Assembly (NCBI GenBank): GCA_905200945.1
Contig: CAJKMG010000001.1
Span: forward strand, 124,001 to 188,000
Length of the DNA stretch: 64,000 bases
Source of the DNA: an uncultured Akkermansia sp.
GTDB taxonomy: Bacteria; Verrucomicrobiota; Verrucomicrobiia; Verrucomicrobiales; Akkermansiaceae
Direction: 5' to 3'
Shown: piece by piece, positions 16,518-25,367 of the stretch
Layout: each line of letters opens with the position of its first letter
How positions within the stretch are numbered: the first letter of the stretch is position 1
Translations under genes and position numbers: made by a program
Notes under the pieces: generated by a model
What the model was told of the DNA's origin: nothing
Database searches by the model: none
Seen by the model: only the letters and a program-made list of their open reading frames with translations

Positions 16518-19500
16518 ACTCCTCTATTAATTCTTTCAACAGGGCTCCTTCCCTGATCATCCCCTTCTGGGCCTCCGTCCCCTTGTCCAGGGGGAGGCGG
16601 TATGCCAGTGGATCGTTCAGCACGTGGGAAACGAACCGGAGCGTCTGCACCATCACGGGATCAAGCAGATCAAGCTTTCCCTTCAGATAACTCTCACGCA
16701 CGCCCAGTTCTTCATACAGTCTGACGACATCCTCCATGAAGCATCCCACAGCCTGCTTTCTATTCCACCACCATCGTTCCTGGGAATCCACATCCCCCAG
16801 CGTTTCCAAAATCCGGCTCAGGAACCGGGTACGGCTCGCCCGTGAATCTTCCGGGGAAGGTTCCTCTCCGGCTCCCGTAAAACACTCCAGCGGAATATAG
16901 GAGTCCCGCTCGGACACCGCAGGCGCTCCCCGGCTGTCCAGATAAACGCCGTTCCATGCATGTACCACGTAGGGCGCGCGTGCCTGCCGTACGGGACTTT
17001 CCGGAATGCCCGGCATCAGGCGCACGGTATGACCCGGGTCGTCCGGGTCACGGTAAATCACGCAGTTGGCATACATCGCGCGCGCTTCCTCCGGCTCAGG
17101 GAGGAAGGGAAGCATGCCGCCTCTCAGTTCCTCCTGCCTGCGGTCCAGAACACCAATCAGGGAAATGGCCTCATCCAACGGGAGTTCCCGGTTCCAGGCA
17201 GACGTCACCCCCTCGGGAGCCGCTCCGGAATCAATCCGGTAAATCTTCCCTTTCCAACTAACCCCGGACTCCGTAGCTTCTGGGCGGCCTGCAAAATCCC
17301 GCCTCACCGCATCCAGAGTCTCCACAGCCCGGACCACATCCGGACGGCTGCGCCATGCGGCAGGGGCGGGAACGCCACGCCTGACGGAAAAATCTTCTTC
17401 CACATACAGGGGCGCTTCCAGAATGGGTTCCGGAAGATGTTCTCCCAAAGCCTCCAGGGAAACATCCTTCGCGCGCAGAGTTCCCAATCCGGTCCGGAAC
17501 GGCTTTTTCACCAAATGCAGGTACAGGCCGGGATGTTCCGGATCCGGACGCCAGGAATTCAGCTGGGGGAACTCCTGAAGCGCCCGGGACAGTTCCCTCA
17601 TGCGGCTTTCCGCCAGCCGCTCCATCCTGCGTACGGAACCGCCCACGTATCCGTCCAGCGCGGACAGGGAACGCACCAGCCCCTCTTTCACGTGATCCGG
17701 AACGGTAAACAACAGCCGTCCGGACATCAGGCTGTGAGAGTACCGCTCCACCATGGGGAGGCGGACCTCCCCTCCGGCCGGGTCCCAGGCGCGCTCCGCC
17801 CGTATGCGTTCATTCATCCCAACCGTCTCTCGGAGCATTCCCATAAACTCGGCAGTATCCTCTCTCTCCCTCAGCGTTTTCTTCAGCAGCCCGGCGCGGC
17901 GCACCAATTCCTCCAGAGGTTCCATGGCCTTATCCGGGCTTGCTGCCCCGTAGCGCACCCAGGAGGCTACCGTTTCCGGTACGGCATCATGATCCAGATG
18001 GGCAAAAAAATACTCCTTGGACAGCTGGGACAACTCTTCAATCAGTTCCGTTTCCCCGGGGAGCTTCCTGCGACGTGGCACACGTTCCAAACGTTTCAGC
18101 ATCTCCCAAGCCTCTTCCGGGGAAAGTTGCTCCGTACGCATCAGCCGGTCCCACACGACCTCCGCCTTGTCTTCGATCAAAGCCAGGGGATTGGCTGTAT
18201 TGTGAAGCCTCAGCCGATGCATTACCAACCCCTTGGCTGAGGAAACGGGCAAATTATCCGCATCTACGCCCAGCCTTCGCACGGAACCCACATACTTTTC
18301 GTGAATATTCATGCGCTCCAACAGGGCATCACGGCTCATCAGCGTTTCAGCGGCAACGCGTCCCCGGCCCGTCACCTCCAGACAATCTCCTGACCCCACC
18401 GCCCCGCGCACGCCGTAACCGGCTTTCAGCATATCCGCCACCGCCATGGCCGTCAGGCTGTCATACAGGCAGGGAAGCCGCCCCCCCTGCACATTTTCCA
18501 ACCCGGCTGTCAGCCGCAGATAATTGGTATCCCACTCCGGCCGCCCGTTGCGGGCATGCCATTCCCAACTACGGATCAAATCCCTCTTAGCTGAGCAGGC
18601 GGCAGAAAACATCATGGAAACATTGGCCATCAGATCCGCTTCCGCCGCTTCCCGAGAAGGATGCCAGTCCGACCACCTGCCATTGGGGTATTTTATTCTC
18701 CACAGCCTTTCCGCCCCCTCTCCTCCGGGAGACGACTGGAACAGGCGCGGAGTCAGCAAAAGGAGATTCTCCACCGCTTTCCGCGTCCCCGGGTAAATAC
18801 GCGGAGAAACCTGTTCCGGGCCGGCATGCAGCCGCGGCGCATCCAGCACAGAGGCATAACGGGCCACGTTCTCCGGCTCCACCTCCAGAAACCGGGCCAG
18901 CAGCCGCCCGTAACTTTCCACAGGCGTATAGCCGCGCCCCACATGCACGTCAAATTCCTTCATGTTGGGAAGTACGTGATACAGGCTGTTCACATCCGCC
19001 TGGGTTCCCCACACCATGCGGTTCATCTCCCGCAGCTCCGGGCTTACCCCATGGCGTTCCTCTCCGCCAAGAGAAGCCATCATGCCGCTCATCCTGGCCA
19101 GGGCGGAGGGAAGGCCGTCCGGATTAAAAGATTCAGACAACAAATCCGGAGCGTTCAGCAACGCACTCCCTTCCTCCAGCCACCGGCGCGCCCTGGCGCA
19201 GGCGCCTTCGTCCCGGCAAAACGACTTCCATAAACGAAAAGCCACATGGCCGGACGCCTCTTCATGCGGCACGCCGTGCACCCGTTCCATCACTCCTTCA
19301 TAAACATTGGCTCGTGTCCGCAGATCCATATCCACCGTAACGGCGTCCCAGTCCCTGCTGGAAAAACCCGCACGGCGTCCCGCCTCTTCCGGATAAGCCA
19401 GCAGCAACATCCTGTACGGCCGATAGGAGCGCTTCTTCAGCCTGTCCGCCACAAACGCCCGGCGCAAAGCATCCGCGTGAATATCATATTCCTCCGCATT

Positions 19501-21687
19501 CCTTAAACGCCATGGGATTTCCCGTCCGTTCCTGTTCCGGACCAGCCCCAAATCTTCCTCTTCCATACGGCCCAGAGCCTCATACCAGAAAGAAAGAGCC
19601 TCCTCCACGGAAGGCCGGCCCTGCGTTCGCTTCATCTCCACACCGGGAGCCGGTTCCGCCGCATAAACAAGCTGCCCGTCCGCTGCGGCGGCTTCACCCA
19701 CGCGGGGCAAACCGGCACGCAACAGCCACCTGGTTCTGGCCGTAACATAATCCGGATGAGGAAAAAGCTTTTTCAACACCGCTTCCGATTCGGGAAAATC
19801 CCGCATCTTCCAAGGCTTCGTGCGTACAGGAGAAGGCAAATCCAAAAAATCTCTCACATCCTGTTCCGTCTTCAAAAAAGGCTCTCCGGCTTCATTCAGG
19901 GCGCGGGACCACTCCAAAGCCTTTCTGGAAACGTATAAAGACCCCCATAACGGAGAATTTCTCAGGGACTTCTGCAACAATTCCCCGGCACGGCTTACAT
20001 CCTTCTCCCGCAAAATTCGGGAAACCGTTTCATCCGGAATTCCGAATACTTTCAGCGGGGAACCGTCTCCAAGCAGCGTTCCGGCATGGCGGAAATGATT
20101 CAGAGTGATCTTTCCCGCGCCTATCAGCAGGAAAGGCATCATCATGACGGCCTCCCTCAACTGGTCATCCGCGGAAATCTGCCTGTCCCTCCATCCCTCC
20201 CAGTCCACGCCGGACGCCTCATTCGTAAGAGCTCCCACGCCTTCCTGAACGACCATGGGCGTCAACTCCATCAATTTATTTTCCGCCTCCATCTTCACGG
20301 CATCCGCCGCAACGGCTCCCATTCCGGAAAAAAACGCACCAGGATTCCCTGATGCGGGCCTCATGGCCCGGAACGCCCGCATTCCCTGCCCCAGCATCTT
20401 CTGGCCCAGTTTCGTCATTCCGAAGGAAAGCAAGGTATTCACCCCGCCGGAAACGACAGCTCCCCCCATCTGGGCATCAAACACGCCGTCCGGGTTCATG
20501 CGCCGGGCATCCGCCATATGGCGCCCCGTCTCCCCCGCCATCAACATGCCAAGCCCGGCAGGGCCGCAAAACGCCAAAGCCGTGGACGCTCCCTGCTGGG
20601 CCATGTCCACCAGCATCTCCCGGAACCAGGGGGAATCCTTTCCCCCGCGCAGCGGGGCAAACTCCATCCTGGCAAAATTCCTCAGTTCTTCAAAACTCCG
20701 GGAATAATTGTCCAGCGCCTCCTTTTCCCGTCCCTCCGGAAGGAGCCATGCTGCGCCGTTTACGGCCAGATGGGCCGCATTCTCCGCAACCCCTGCCGCA
20801 CCGCGTTTAAGCGCTCCCCCCAGGGCATCCCGAAAGGCGGGGCGGGAACGCAAATAGGGAGCCATCATGCGGAACACCTTCTGACGGTCTCCATCCTCCA
20901 GGGAAGCCAGGCAACCCACGGCGCGCATGACGTCCGGAACTCCGGCAACAGCTTTCCGGTTCAGTTGTACGGCGGGAAAACCTTCCTTCACCGGCTCCTC
21001 ACCGGCTACCAGCCCCTCCAATCCCTTGCGGATGATCCCGGCGGCATCCGCCAGACGGTTCCTGTCATCCAGAGCATCGGATACGGCCCTGCCCTTCAAT
21101 TGCCGCGCCACAGCCTGTAAATCCTCCGGCCATGCGGAAATGGCTTCCCTTCCCCGTTCGTCAGGAACCGTTCCTCCACCGGACAGAGTACGATCATACT
21201 CTTCCTGATACAATTCAAACAAAGTCTGCCTCCGGGAAAGGCGCACCTGATTGTGCATGGAAACTGCCACGAACAATTCGTCATCAGACTTGCCGGACGC
21301 ACCATACTGCCGCGCCACCTGCTCCCGGATACTCTTCCAGTCCCTCCGGATGCGTTCACGGGGAATCGCCCCAGAATCCGCCACCCAGGACTGCATGACG
21401 CACGCGGCAATTCTTTCCCGGTCCGCCGTCCCCGCCGGATACATCGCCTCCGCTTTCAACCTCACTTCCCGCGGAATGGTCATCACATCCCCCGTCAATA
21501 CGCTGTTCCAATATTCTTCCCTTTCCGACTCCCGTCCCGGGAATTTTTCCGTGCCGGAAGATACGGAAAGAGATGCGTTCTCTTCCCGAATATGACTTTT
21601 CCCCACAGTTCCGGAGACCGTTTCCGGAAAACTCCCTTCCACCGGGAGCGTTCCTGCCTGCCCCCTGTTTCCATTTTCTGCCATCAT
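16504..21687 (-). CDS. Giant phage-like protein, possible internal virion/ejection protein
   Basis: A 1727-residue protein with no motif I recognise. Residues ~1-60 are polar and low complexity; ~70-285 are helical and charged; ~287-530 carry several Gly/Ala-rich hydrophobic or amphipathic stretches (about 287-318, 363-388, 405-463, 510-530); the remaining 1200 residues are mixed, Arg- and Glu-rich and probably globular. Giant proteins with such membrane-active segments, encoded just before terL, are typical of podovirus internal virion (DNA ejection) proteins; that is inference from size and position. Start: the ATG at 21687 shares one base with the upstream stop (TGATG); the GTG at 21690 is the alternative. 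The frame is uninterrupted over 5.2 kb. Confidence 0.7.
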   Translation of the reverse strand: MMAENGNRGQAGTLPVEGSFPETVSGTVGKSHIREENASLSVSSGTEKFPGRESEREEYWNSVLTGDVMTIPREVRLKAEAMYPAGTADRERIAACVMQSWVADSGAIPRERIRRDWKSIREQVARQYGASGKSDDELFVAVSMHNQVRLSRRQTLFELYQEEYDRTLSGGGTVPDERGREAISAWPEDLQAVARQLKGRAVSDALDDRNRLADAAGIIRKGLEGLVAGEEPVKEGFPAVQLNRKAVAGVPDVMRAVGCLASLEDGDRQKVFRMMAPYLRSRPAFRDALGGALKRGAAGVAENAAHLAVNGAAWLLPEGREKEALDNYSRSFEELRNFARMEFAPLRGGKDSPWFREMLVDMAQQGASTALAFCGPAGLGMLMAGETGRHMADARRMNPDGVFDAQMGGAVVSGGVNTLLSFGMTKLGQKMLGQGMRAFRAMRPASGNPGAFFSGMGAVAADAVKMEAENKLMELTPMVVQEGVGALTNEASGVDWEGWRDRQISADDQLREAVMMMPFLLIGAGKITLNHFRHAGTLLGDGSPLKVFGIPDETVSRILREKDVSRAGELLQKSLRNSPLWGSLYVSRKALEWSRALNEAGEPFLKTEQDVRDFLDLPSPVRTKPWKMRDFPESEAVLKKLFPHPDYVTARTRWLLRAGLPRVGEAAAADGQLVYAAEPAPGVEMKRTQGRPSVEEALSFWYEALGRMEEEDLGLVRNRNGREIPWRLRNAEEYDIHADALRRAFVADRLKKRSYRPYRMLLLAYPEEAGRRAGFSSRDWDAVTVDMDLRTRANVYEGVMERVHGVPHEEASGHVAFRLWKSFCRDEGACARARRWLEEGSALLNAPDLLSESFNPDGLPSALARMSGMMASLGGEERHGVSPELREMNRMVWGTQADVNSLYHVLPNMKEFDVHVGRGYTPVESYGRLLARFLEVEPENVARYASVLDAPRLHAGPEQVSPRIYPGTRKAVENLLLLTPRLFQSSPGGEGAERLWRIKYPNGRWSDWHPSREAAEADLMANVSMMFSAACSAKRDLIRSWEWHARNGRPEWDTNYLRLTAGLENVQGGRLPCLYDSLTAMAVADMLKAGYGVRGAVGSGDCLEVTGRGRVAAETLMSRDALLERMNIHEKYVGSVRRLGVDADNLPVSSAKGLVMHRLRLHNTANPLALIEDKAEVVWDRLMRTEQLSPEEAWEMLKRLERVPRRRKLPGETELIEELSQLSKEYFFAHLDHDAVPETVASWVRYGAASPDKAMEPLEELVRRAGLLKKTLREREDTAEFMGMLRETVGMNERIRAERAWDPAGGEVRLPMVERYSHSLMSGRLLFTVPDHVKEGLVRSLSALDGYVGGSVRRMERLAESRMRELSRALQEFPQLNSWRPDPEHPGLYLHLVKKPFRTGLGTLRAKDVSLEALGEHLPEPILEAPLYVEEDFSVRRGVPAPAAWRSRPDVVRAVETLDAVRRDFAGRPEATESGVSWKGKIYRIDSGAAPEGVTSAWNRELPLDEAISLIGVLDRRQEELRGGMLPFLPEPEEARAMYANCVIYRDPDDPGHTVRLMPGIPESPVRQARAPYVVHAWNGVYLDSRGAPAVSERDSYIPLECFTGAGEEPSPEDSRASRTRFLSRILETLGDVDSQERWWWNRKQAVGCFMEDVVRLYEELGVRESYLKGKLDLLDPVMVQTLRFVSHVLNDPLAYRLPLDKGTEAQKGMIREGALLKELIEEYGTF

Positions 21688-22985
21688 CACTTTCTTTCTT
21701 TTCCGTTATTCATATCTGAAAATCCCACCCAGCCGGCATCCTGAAAGCGTTTCTCTTTCTCAAAAACCTTTTCCATCTCCGCCGCCGGCTGCTCCGGGGC
21801 CCTCTTCACCGCCTCCGCCAATTCCGTCTGGACACGCTTCCATTCCTCTGCCGCGCGGGCATCATCAGGCGGCCCCCACGCGCCATTCCGGAACATGGAG
21901 GACAGGCGCCGGGAAGCAGCGCGGCGCAATTCGCGGGGTATTCCCGACATCACCTCGCGCCGACGGAGCAGCCTTTCCACCTGAACGGCAGGCAAACCTG
22001 AAGTGGCCACTTCTATCAGGGCATCAGCATCTTCCTCCCCCCCGCAGTCTTCATCAATCAGCGAGGTCATGCGGCATAACAGCATATCGTCCTCCGGAAT
22101 GCTGATACCGGAAAATTCCGCCGTCTGCCTCCGGTCGCGGGAAGCCGTATAACGCCTCAACTGCTCGGAACTGATCAAGCCATGCTTCTCCGCATTCGCC
22201 AATCCGTCATCCCGCAGCAACCCGCCGCCGGACACAGTGGCCGCCAGAGCATCCGCATAACGCCGCTTCAACTCCCCATACGCCACAGCAGCCTCTTCCG
22301 CCACCTTCTTTTCCTCCGGAGTTTCCGGCATCTTCTCCTGCCGGGAAACAAGGCGTACCGCAGCAGCCGGATCACGGCGGACCTCCTCTACCGCCCGGTT
22401 CAGCGCTGCGCGGGAATGCGCTTCCTCCGCCATACGGGAAGCCTCGTCTCCCGTTACAAATATTCCGCTGCCCTCCCTAATCCTGCGTTCGGCCAGAGCG
22501 GCCTCTCCCTGCTCCACGGCAGACTCCACCCCCCCGGCCCAAAACCGGCGCGCCTCCTCCAACTGCCCCAGACGGGACATCTTCTGCAAATAAATGCTCC
22601 CGACCGTCTCCAGATTCTCCCTCGCCAGGGCCACGCGCTCCCTCACCGGGCCGGACATCCGGGCAGGCAGATAGGAAGGAAGCCGTTCTGTCAGCGCCTT
22701 CTTCCATCTCTCCTGAAGGTGTTCCGAATCCCCTCCTGCTTCCAGCTCCCGCATCACGTCCTGTTCAAAACGGTACATCCCGTCACGGGCCTGCGCCCAT
22801 TGGCCGGCATCCCTCACCTCCTGCATTTCCTTCAGCGCGGCTCCAGCCGCTCCGGACACATCCATCACGCCCGCCGCCAGGTCCCGCACACTGGCGGCCT
22901 GTACTTCAAAAGCATTCAACGGAATCACGCCGGACAAATCCGGAGCCACATGCAACATTCCAAAATCCTGTATTCGTATAGCCAT
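21687..22985 (-). CDS. Phage-like helical protein, possible internal virion protein
   Basis: A 432-residue, mostly helical protein rich in Ala, Glu and Arg. It starts MAIRIQDFGMLHVAPDLSG, and such short MxIR- openings followed by long heptad-like helices (about 40-260, with RDGMYRFEQDVMRELEAG) are common in podovirus ejection and tail-tube-internal proteins; no domain is certain. The frame is open to 23033, but the ATG at 22985 has a GGAAG sequence nine bases upstream, while the longer start has none. It is the first gene of the three-gene phage-like unit and is divergent from truA, with 114 bp between them where its promoter must lie. Confidence 0.65.
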   Translation of the reverse strand: MAIRIQDFGMLHVAPDLSGVIPLNAFEVQAASVRDLAAGVMDVSGAAGAALKEMQEVRDAGQWAQARDGMYRFEQDVMRELEAGGDSEHLQERWKKALTERLPSYLPARMSGPVRERVALARENLETVGSIYLQKMSRLGQLEEARRFWAGGVESAVEQGEAALAERRIREGSGIFVTGDEASRMAEEAHSRAALNRAVEEVRRDPAAAVRLVSRQEKMPETPEEKKVAEEAAVAYGELKRRYADALAATVSGGGLLRDDGLANAEKHGLISSEQLRRYTASRDRRQTAEFSGISIPEDDMLLCRMTSLIDEDCGGEEDADALIEVATSGLPAVQVERLLRRREVMSGIPRELRRAASRRLSSMFRNGAWGPPDDARAAEEWKRVQTELAEAVKRAPEQPAAEMEKVFEKEKRFQDAGWVGFSDMNNGKERK

Positions 22986-23099
22986 CGTTAACGGCTTCCA
23001 AGCTAGAGAGCGGATGGAACGGACGGCATCCATTCCAAACCGTCACCGTCCGGCACTTGCCGCTTGCCAAAACCGGGCCGTTCCAACACAATCATCCCT

Positions 23100-23891
23100 A
23101 TGCCCCGCATTCGTTTCATTGCCGCATATGACGGACGCCCCTACCTGGGCTGGCAAAGCCAGCCGGGAGGCCGGACCGTCCAGGACGTGCTGGAACGAGC
23201 CTTTTCCGGGCTCTTTGGAACCCCCTGCCGTATTCACGGTTCCGGCAGGACAGACGCCGGCGTTCATGCTCTGGGCCAGGTTTTTCATGCAGACGCTCCG
23301 GATACCCACCGCATTCCTGCGGACAAATGGCCTGCCGCGCTCAACACGCGCCTGCCCCGAACCATCCGGATTACCCATGCGGAATACGTTCCGCCCGGTT
23401 TCCATGCCCGGTTCAGTGCCACGGGAAAAACCTACCGTTACTGCATTTCACGCGCTCCCATCCTCAACCCTTTTGACGCCGGGCTGGCCTGGCACCGCCC
23501 GCTGGCATGGAGCGTGGATATTCTGGAACAGGCTGTACACCTGTTCCGGGGAACGCATGACTTCACTGCTTTTGCCGCCCTGCGCGGCAATGAACCGCGC
23601 CCCATTCCGGAGGGTTACTTCCGCCGAACCATCACGCAGACACAAGTGGAACAGGCAGGGGAATATGTCTTCATCACCTTTACCGGAACGGGCTTCCTCT
23701 ACAAAATGGTGCGCCTCATGACGGGGGCCGCCCATGAAGCCGCACGGGGAAAAATAACGCTGGAAGAACTGGCGCGCCTCATCAACGCTCCGCTCCCGGA
23801 TGACAAAAGCCCGTTTTGCGCCCCGCCGGACGGACTCACGCTGATGAGGGTCCATTACCAGGAAGAAACGTTCGGGGACAAAAGAAAATAA
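23100..23891 (+). CDS. truA: tRNA pseudouridine(38-40) synthase
   Basis: Converts uridines 38-40 of the tRNA anticodon arm to pseudouridine. The 263-residue protein has the TruA signature GSGRTDAGVHALGQV (47-61) with catalytic Asp52, plus the later motifs KTYRYCI and FLYKMVRLMTG. The ATG at 23100 puts MPRIRFIAAYDG at the N-terminus, matching the family; the frame is open a further 12 codons upstream without support. It converges on nadD, with 19 bp between the two stops. Confidence 0.96.
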   Translation: MPRIRFIAAYDGRPYLGWQSQPGGRTVQDVLERAFSGLFGTPCRIHGSGRTDAGVHALGQVFHADAPDTHRIPADKWPAALNTRLPRTIRITHAEYVPPGFHARFSATGKTYRYCISRAPILNPFDAGLAWHRPLAWSVDILEQAVHLFRGTHDFTAFAALRGNEPRPIPEGYFRRTITQTQVEQAGEYVFITFTGTGFLYKMVRLMTGAAHEAARGKITLEELARLINAPLPDDKSPFCAPPDGLTLMRVHYQEETFGDKRK

Positions 23892-23910
23892 ACTGAAAAC
23901 AGCCGTCCTT

Positions 23911-24492
23911 CTAGACGCGTGCCGTACCATACAGCCCTTCCCTCCTGATCAGCGCCTCCACTTTCCGGTTCAGATGGGGAACCGGACATACGCCCGAACG
24001 CAAATCATGCCGTATGCGGGTGGAAGAAGCGGGTTCATCCCCTTCTATGAAAAGGGCGCGCACCCCTTTCCTGGGTGATGGAACCCCGCCGCGGCGGTAA
24101 ACAATGAACGTCACCAGGCTGGACAAATATTCCCAGCGTCCCCACTGTTCCAGAGAATCCCACTGATCCTTGCCCATCAGCCAGAACAATTCTGCACCGG
24201 GATAACGCTTCGCCGTCCTCTCAGCCACCCTCCACGACCATGAAGGAGGCGGAAGTTCCAAATCCGTCCGGTCAAGCATGGCCCAATCCAGCCCTTGAAC
24301 AGCCAGCTCAATCATCCGGCAGCGCTGGTCATCCGTCACGGAGGGGGCCTGCTCCTTCAGCGGAGACAGGGAACACGGCATAAACAGCACGCGGTCCATT
24401 CCGCAATATTTCCGAGCATGCCCGGCCACGCAAACGTGCCCCTCATGCACGGGATCAAACGAACCGCCGAAAATACACAGCTTCACCGTCAT
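23911..24492 (-). CDS. nadD: Nicotinate-nucleotide adenylyltransferase
   Basis: Adenylates nicotinate mononucleotide to deamido-NAD in NAD synthesis. The 193-residue protein opens with the nucleotidyltransferase motif FGGSFDPVHEGHV (8-20) and has the second ATP-binding motif SSTRIRHDLRSG near the C-terminus. Its start lies 10 bp after the M23 peptidase stop, so both are probably on one transcript. Normal length and no anomaly. Confidence 0.95.
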   Translation of the reverse strand: MTVKLCIFGGSFDPVHEGHVCVAGHARKYCGMDRVLFMPCSLSPLKEQAPSVTDDQRCRMIELAVQGLDWAMLDRTDLELPPPSWSWRVAERTAKRYPGAELFWLMGKDQWDSLEQWGRWEYLSSLVTFIVYRRGGVPSPRKGVRALFIEGDEPASSTRIRHDLRSGVCPVPHLNRKVEALIRREGLYGTARV

Positions 24493-24502
24493 CCACCAGA
24501 AG

Positions 24503-25180
24503 TCAGAGTCCTTCCGTTCCCTTGTAAGGCAGAAACCCGCCGATGGGAACGCGCACCATCCTTTTCTCCAGAGGCAGGCGGCGGAAGCGGGTAATAAAAT
24601 CCGTCAGGCGGCCATAATTGCGCTCCGTCTTGGGAATCCCCTGATGGCCGCAATTCACATCCGGATTATAATGCAGCTCCACATGAAGATGGGCCGGATA
24701 CATGCCGCGGTTCGTGCCGATAGTGCCCACCTGGGTGCCGCGCAGCACCAACTGCCCCAGCACAACGTTAATATCGTTCAAATGGGAATAAAGCGTCTGG
24801 CAGCAAAGAACCTTTCCGGACTTGGGTTCGCGGAAAGCATGGCGCACAATCACCACCTTTCCCCACGCGCCCCGGGCGTCCGCCGCATAAGTTACCACCC
24901 CGTGGCCTACGGAATAAACGGGATCGCCCAAATCGGAATTGCCTCCTTTATTGCCGTTCCAATCCTCGCCCATGTGACGGGGGCTTTTCAGACGCAGACC
25001 GCGGGACCGGTAATAGCCGTTGCCGTCAGGCTTTCCTACCGGAAAATCAAAACCGTCACAAAGAGGAACAAGCGCAAACTTGCTGTCCCGCCGGGCCATG
25101 TAAACGGGAGCGCTCTCGCTGATCAACGCGGAACCGGTCAGAAAAACCAGCGCCAGCAGTAAAAAACGGAAATAGGACAT
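24503..25180 (-). CDS. Exported M23-family metallopeptidase (LytM-like)
   Basis: Peptidoglycan endopeptidase or LytM-type regulator, 225 residues from the ATG at 25180, which begins the signal peptide SYFRFLLLALVFLTG. The longer frame to 25228 would bury the signal. The M23 core is present with the zinc ligands H69 and D73 (HMGED), H133 in YSHL and the HLHVE motif (164-168). The spacing of the first His-Asp pair is normal, so activity is plausible. It is followed directly by nadD. It has no LysM or coiled-coil part. Confidence 0.88.
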   Translation of the reverse strand: MSYFRFLLLALVFLTGSALISESAPVYMARRDSKFALVPLCDGFDFPVGKPDGNGYYRSRGLRLKSPRHMGEDWNGNKGGNSDLGDPVYSVGHGVVTYAADARGAWGKVVIVRHAFREPKSGKVLCCQTLYSHLNDINVVLGQLVLRGTQVGTIGTNRGMYPAHLHVELHYNPDVNCGHQGIPKTERNYGRLTDFITRFRRLPLEKRMVRVPIGGFLPYKGTEGL

Positions 25181-25367
25181 GGGAACGAAAGTCCTTTGTA
25201 TGCTAAACGGCTCCCTACTCCGTATCAAGCGGAATTCCCCGCATGTCGGAGTTAGAATTCACTAACACGCTCCCCATGTTTCCCACTTCCTTTCAACTTG
25301 ACAGCAAAGCCTCCGTATGAAAGAAGGGAGGAGCGATTTTCGTATTTTTCAACACACTTTTTTCCGC

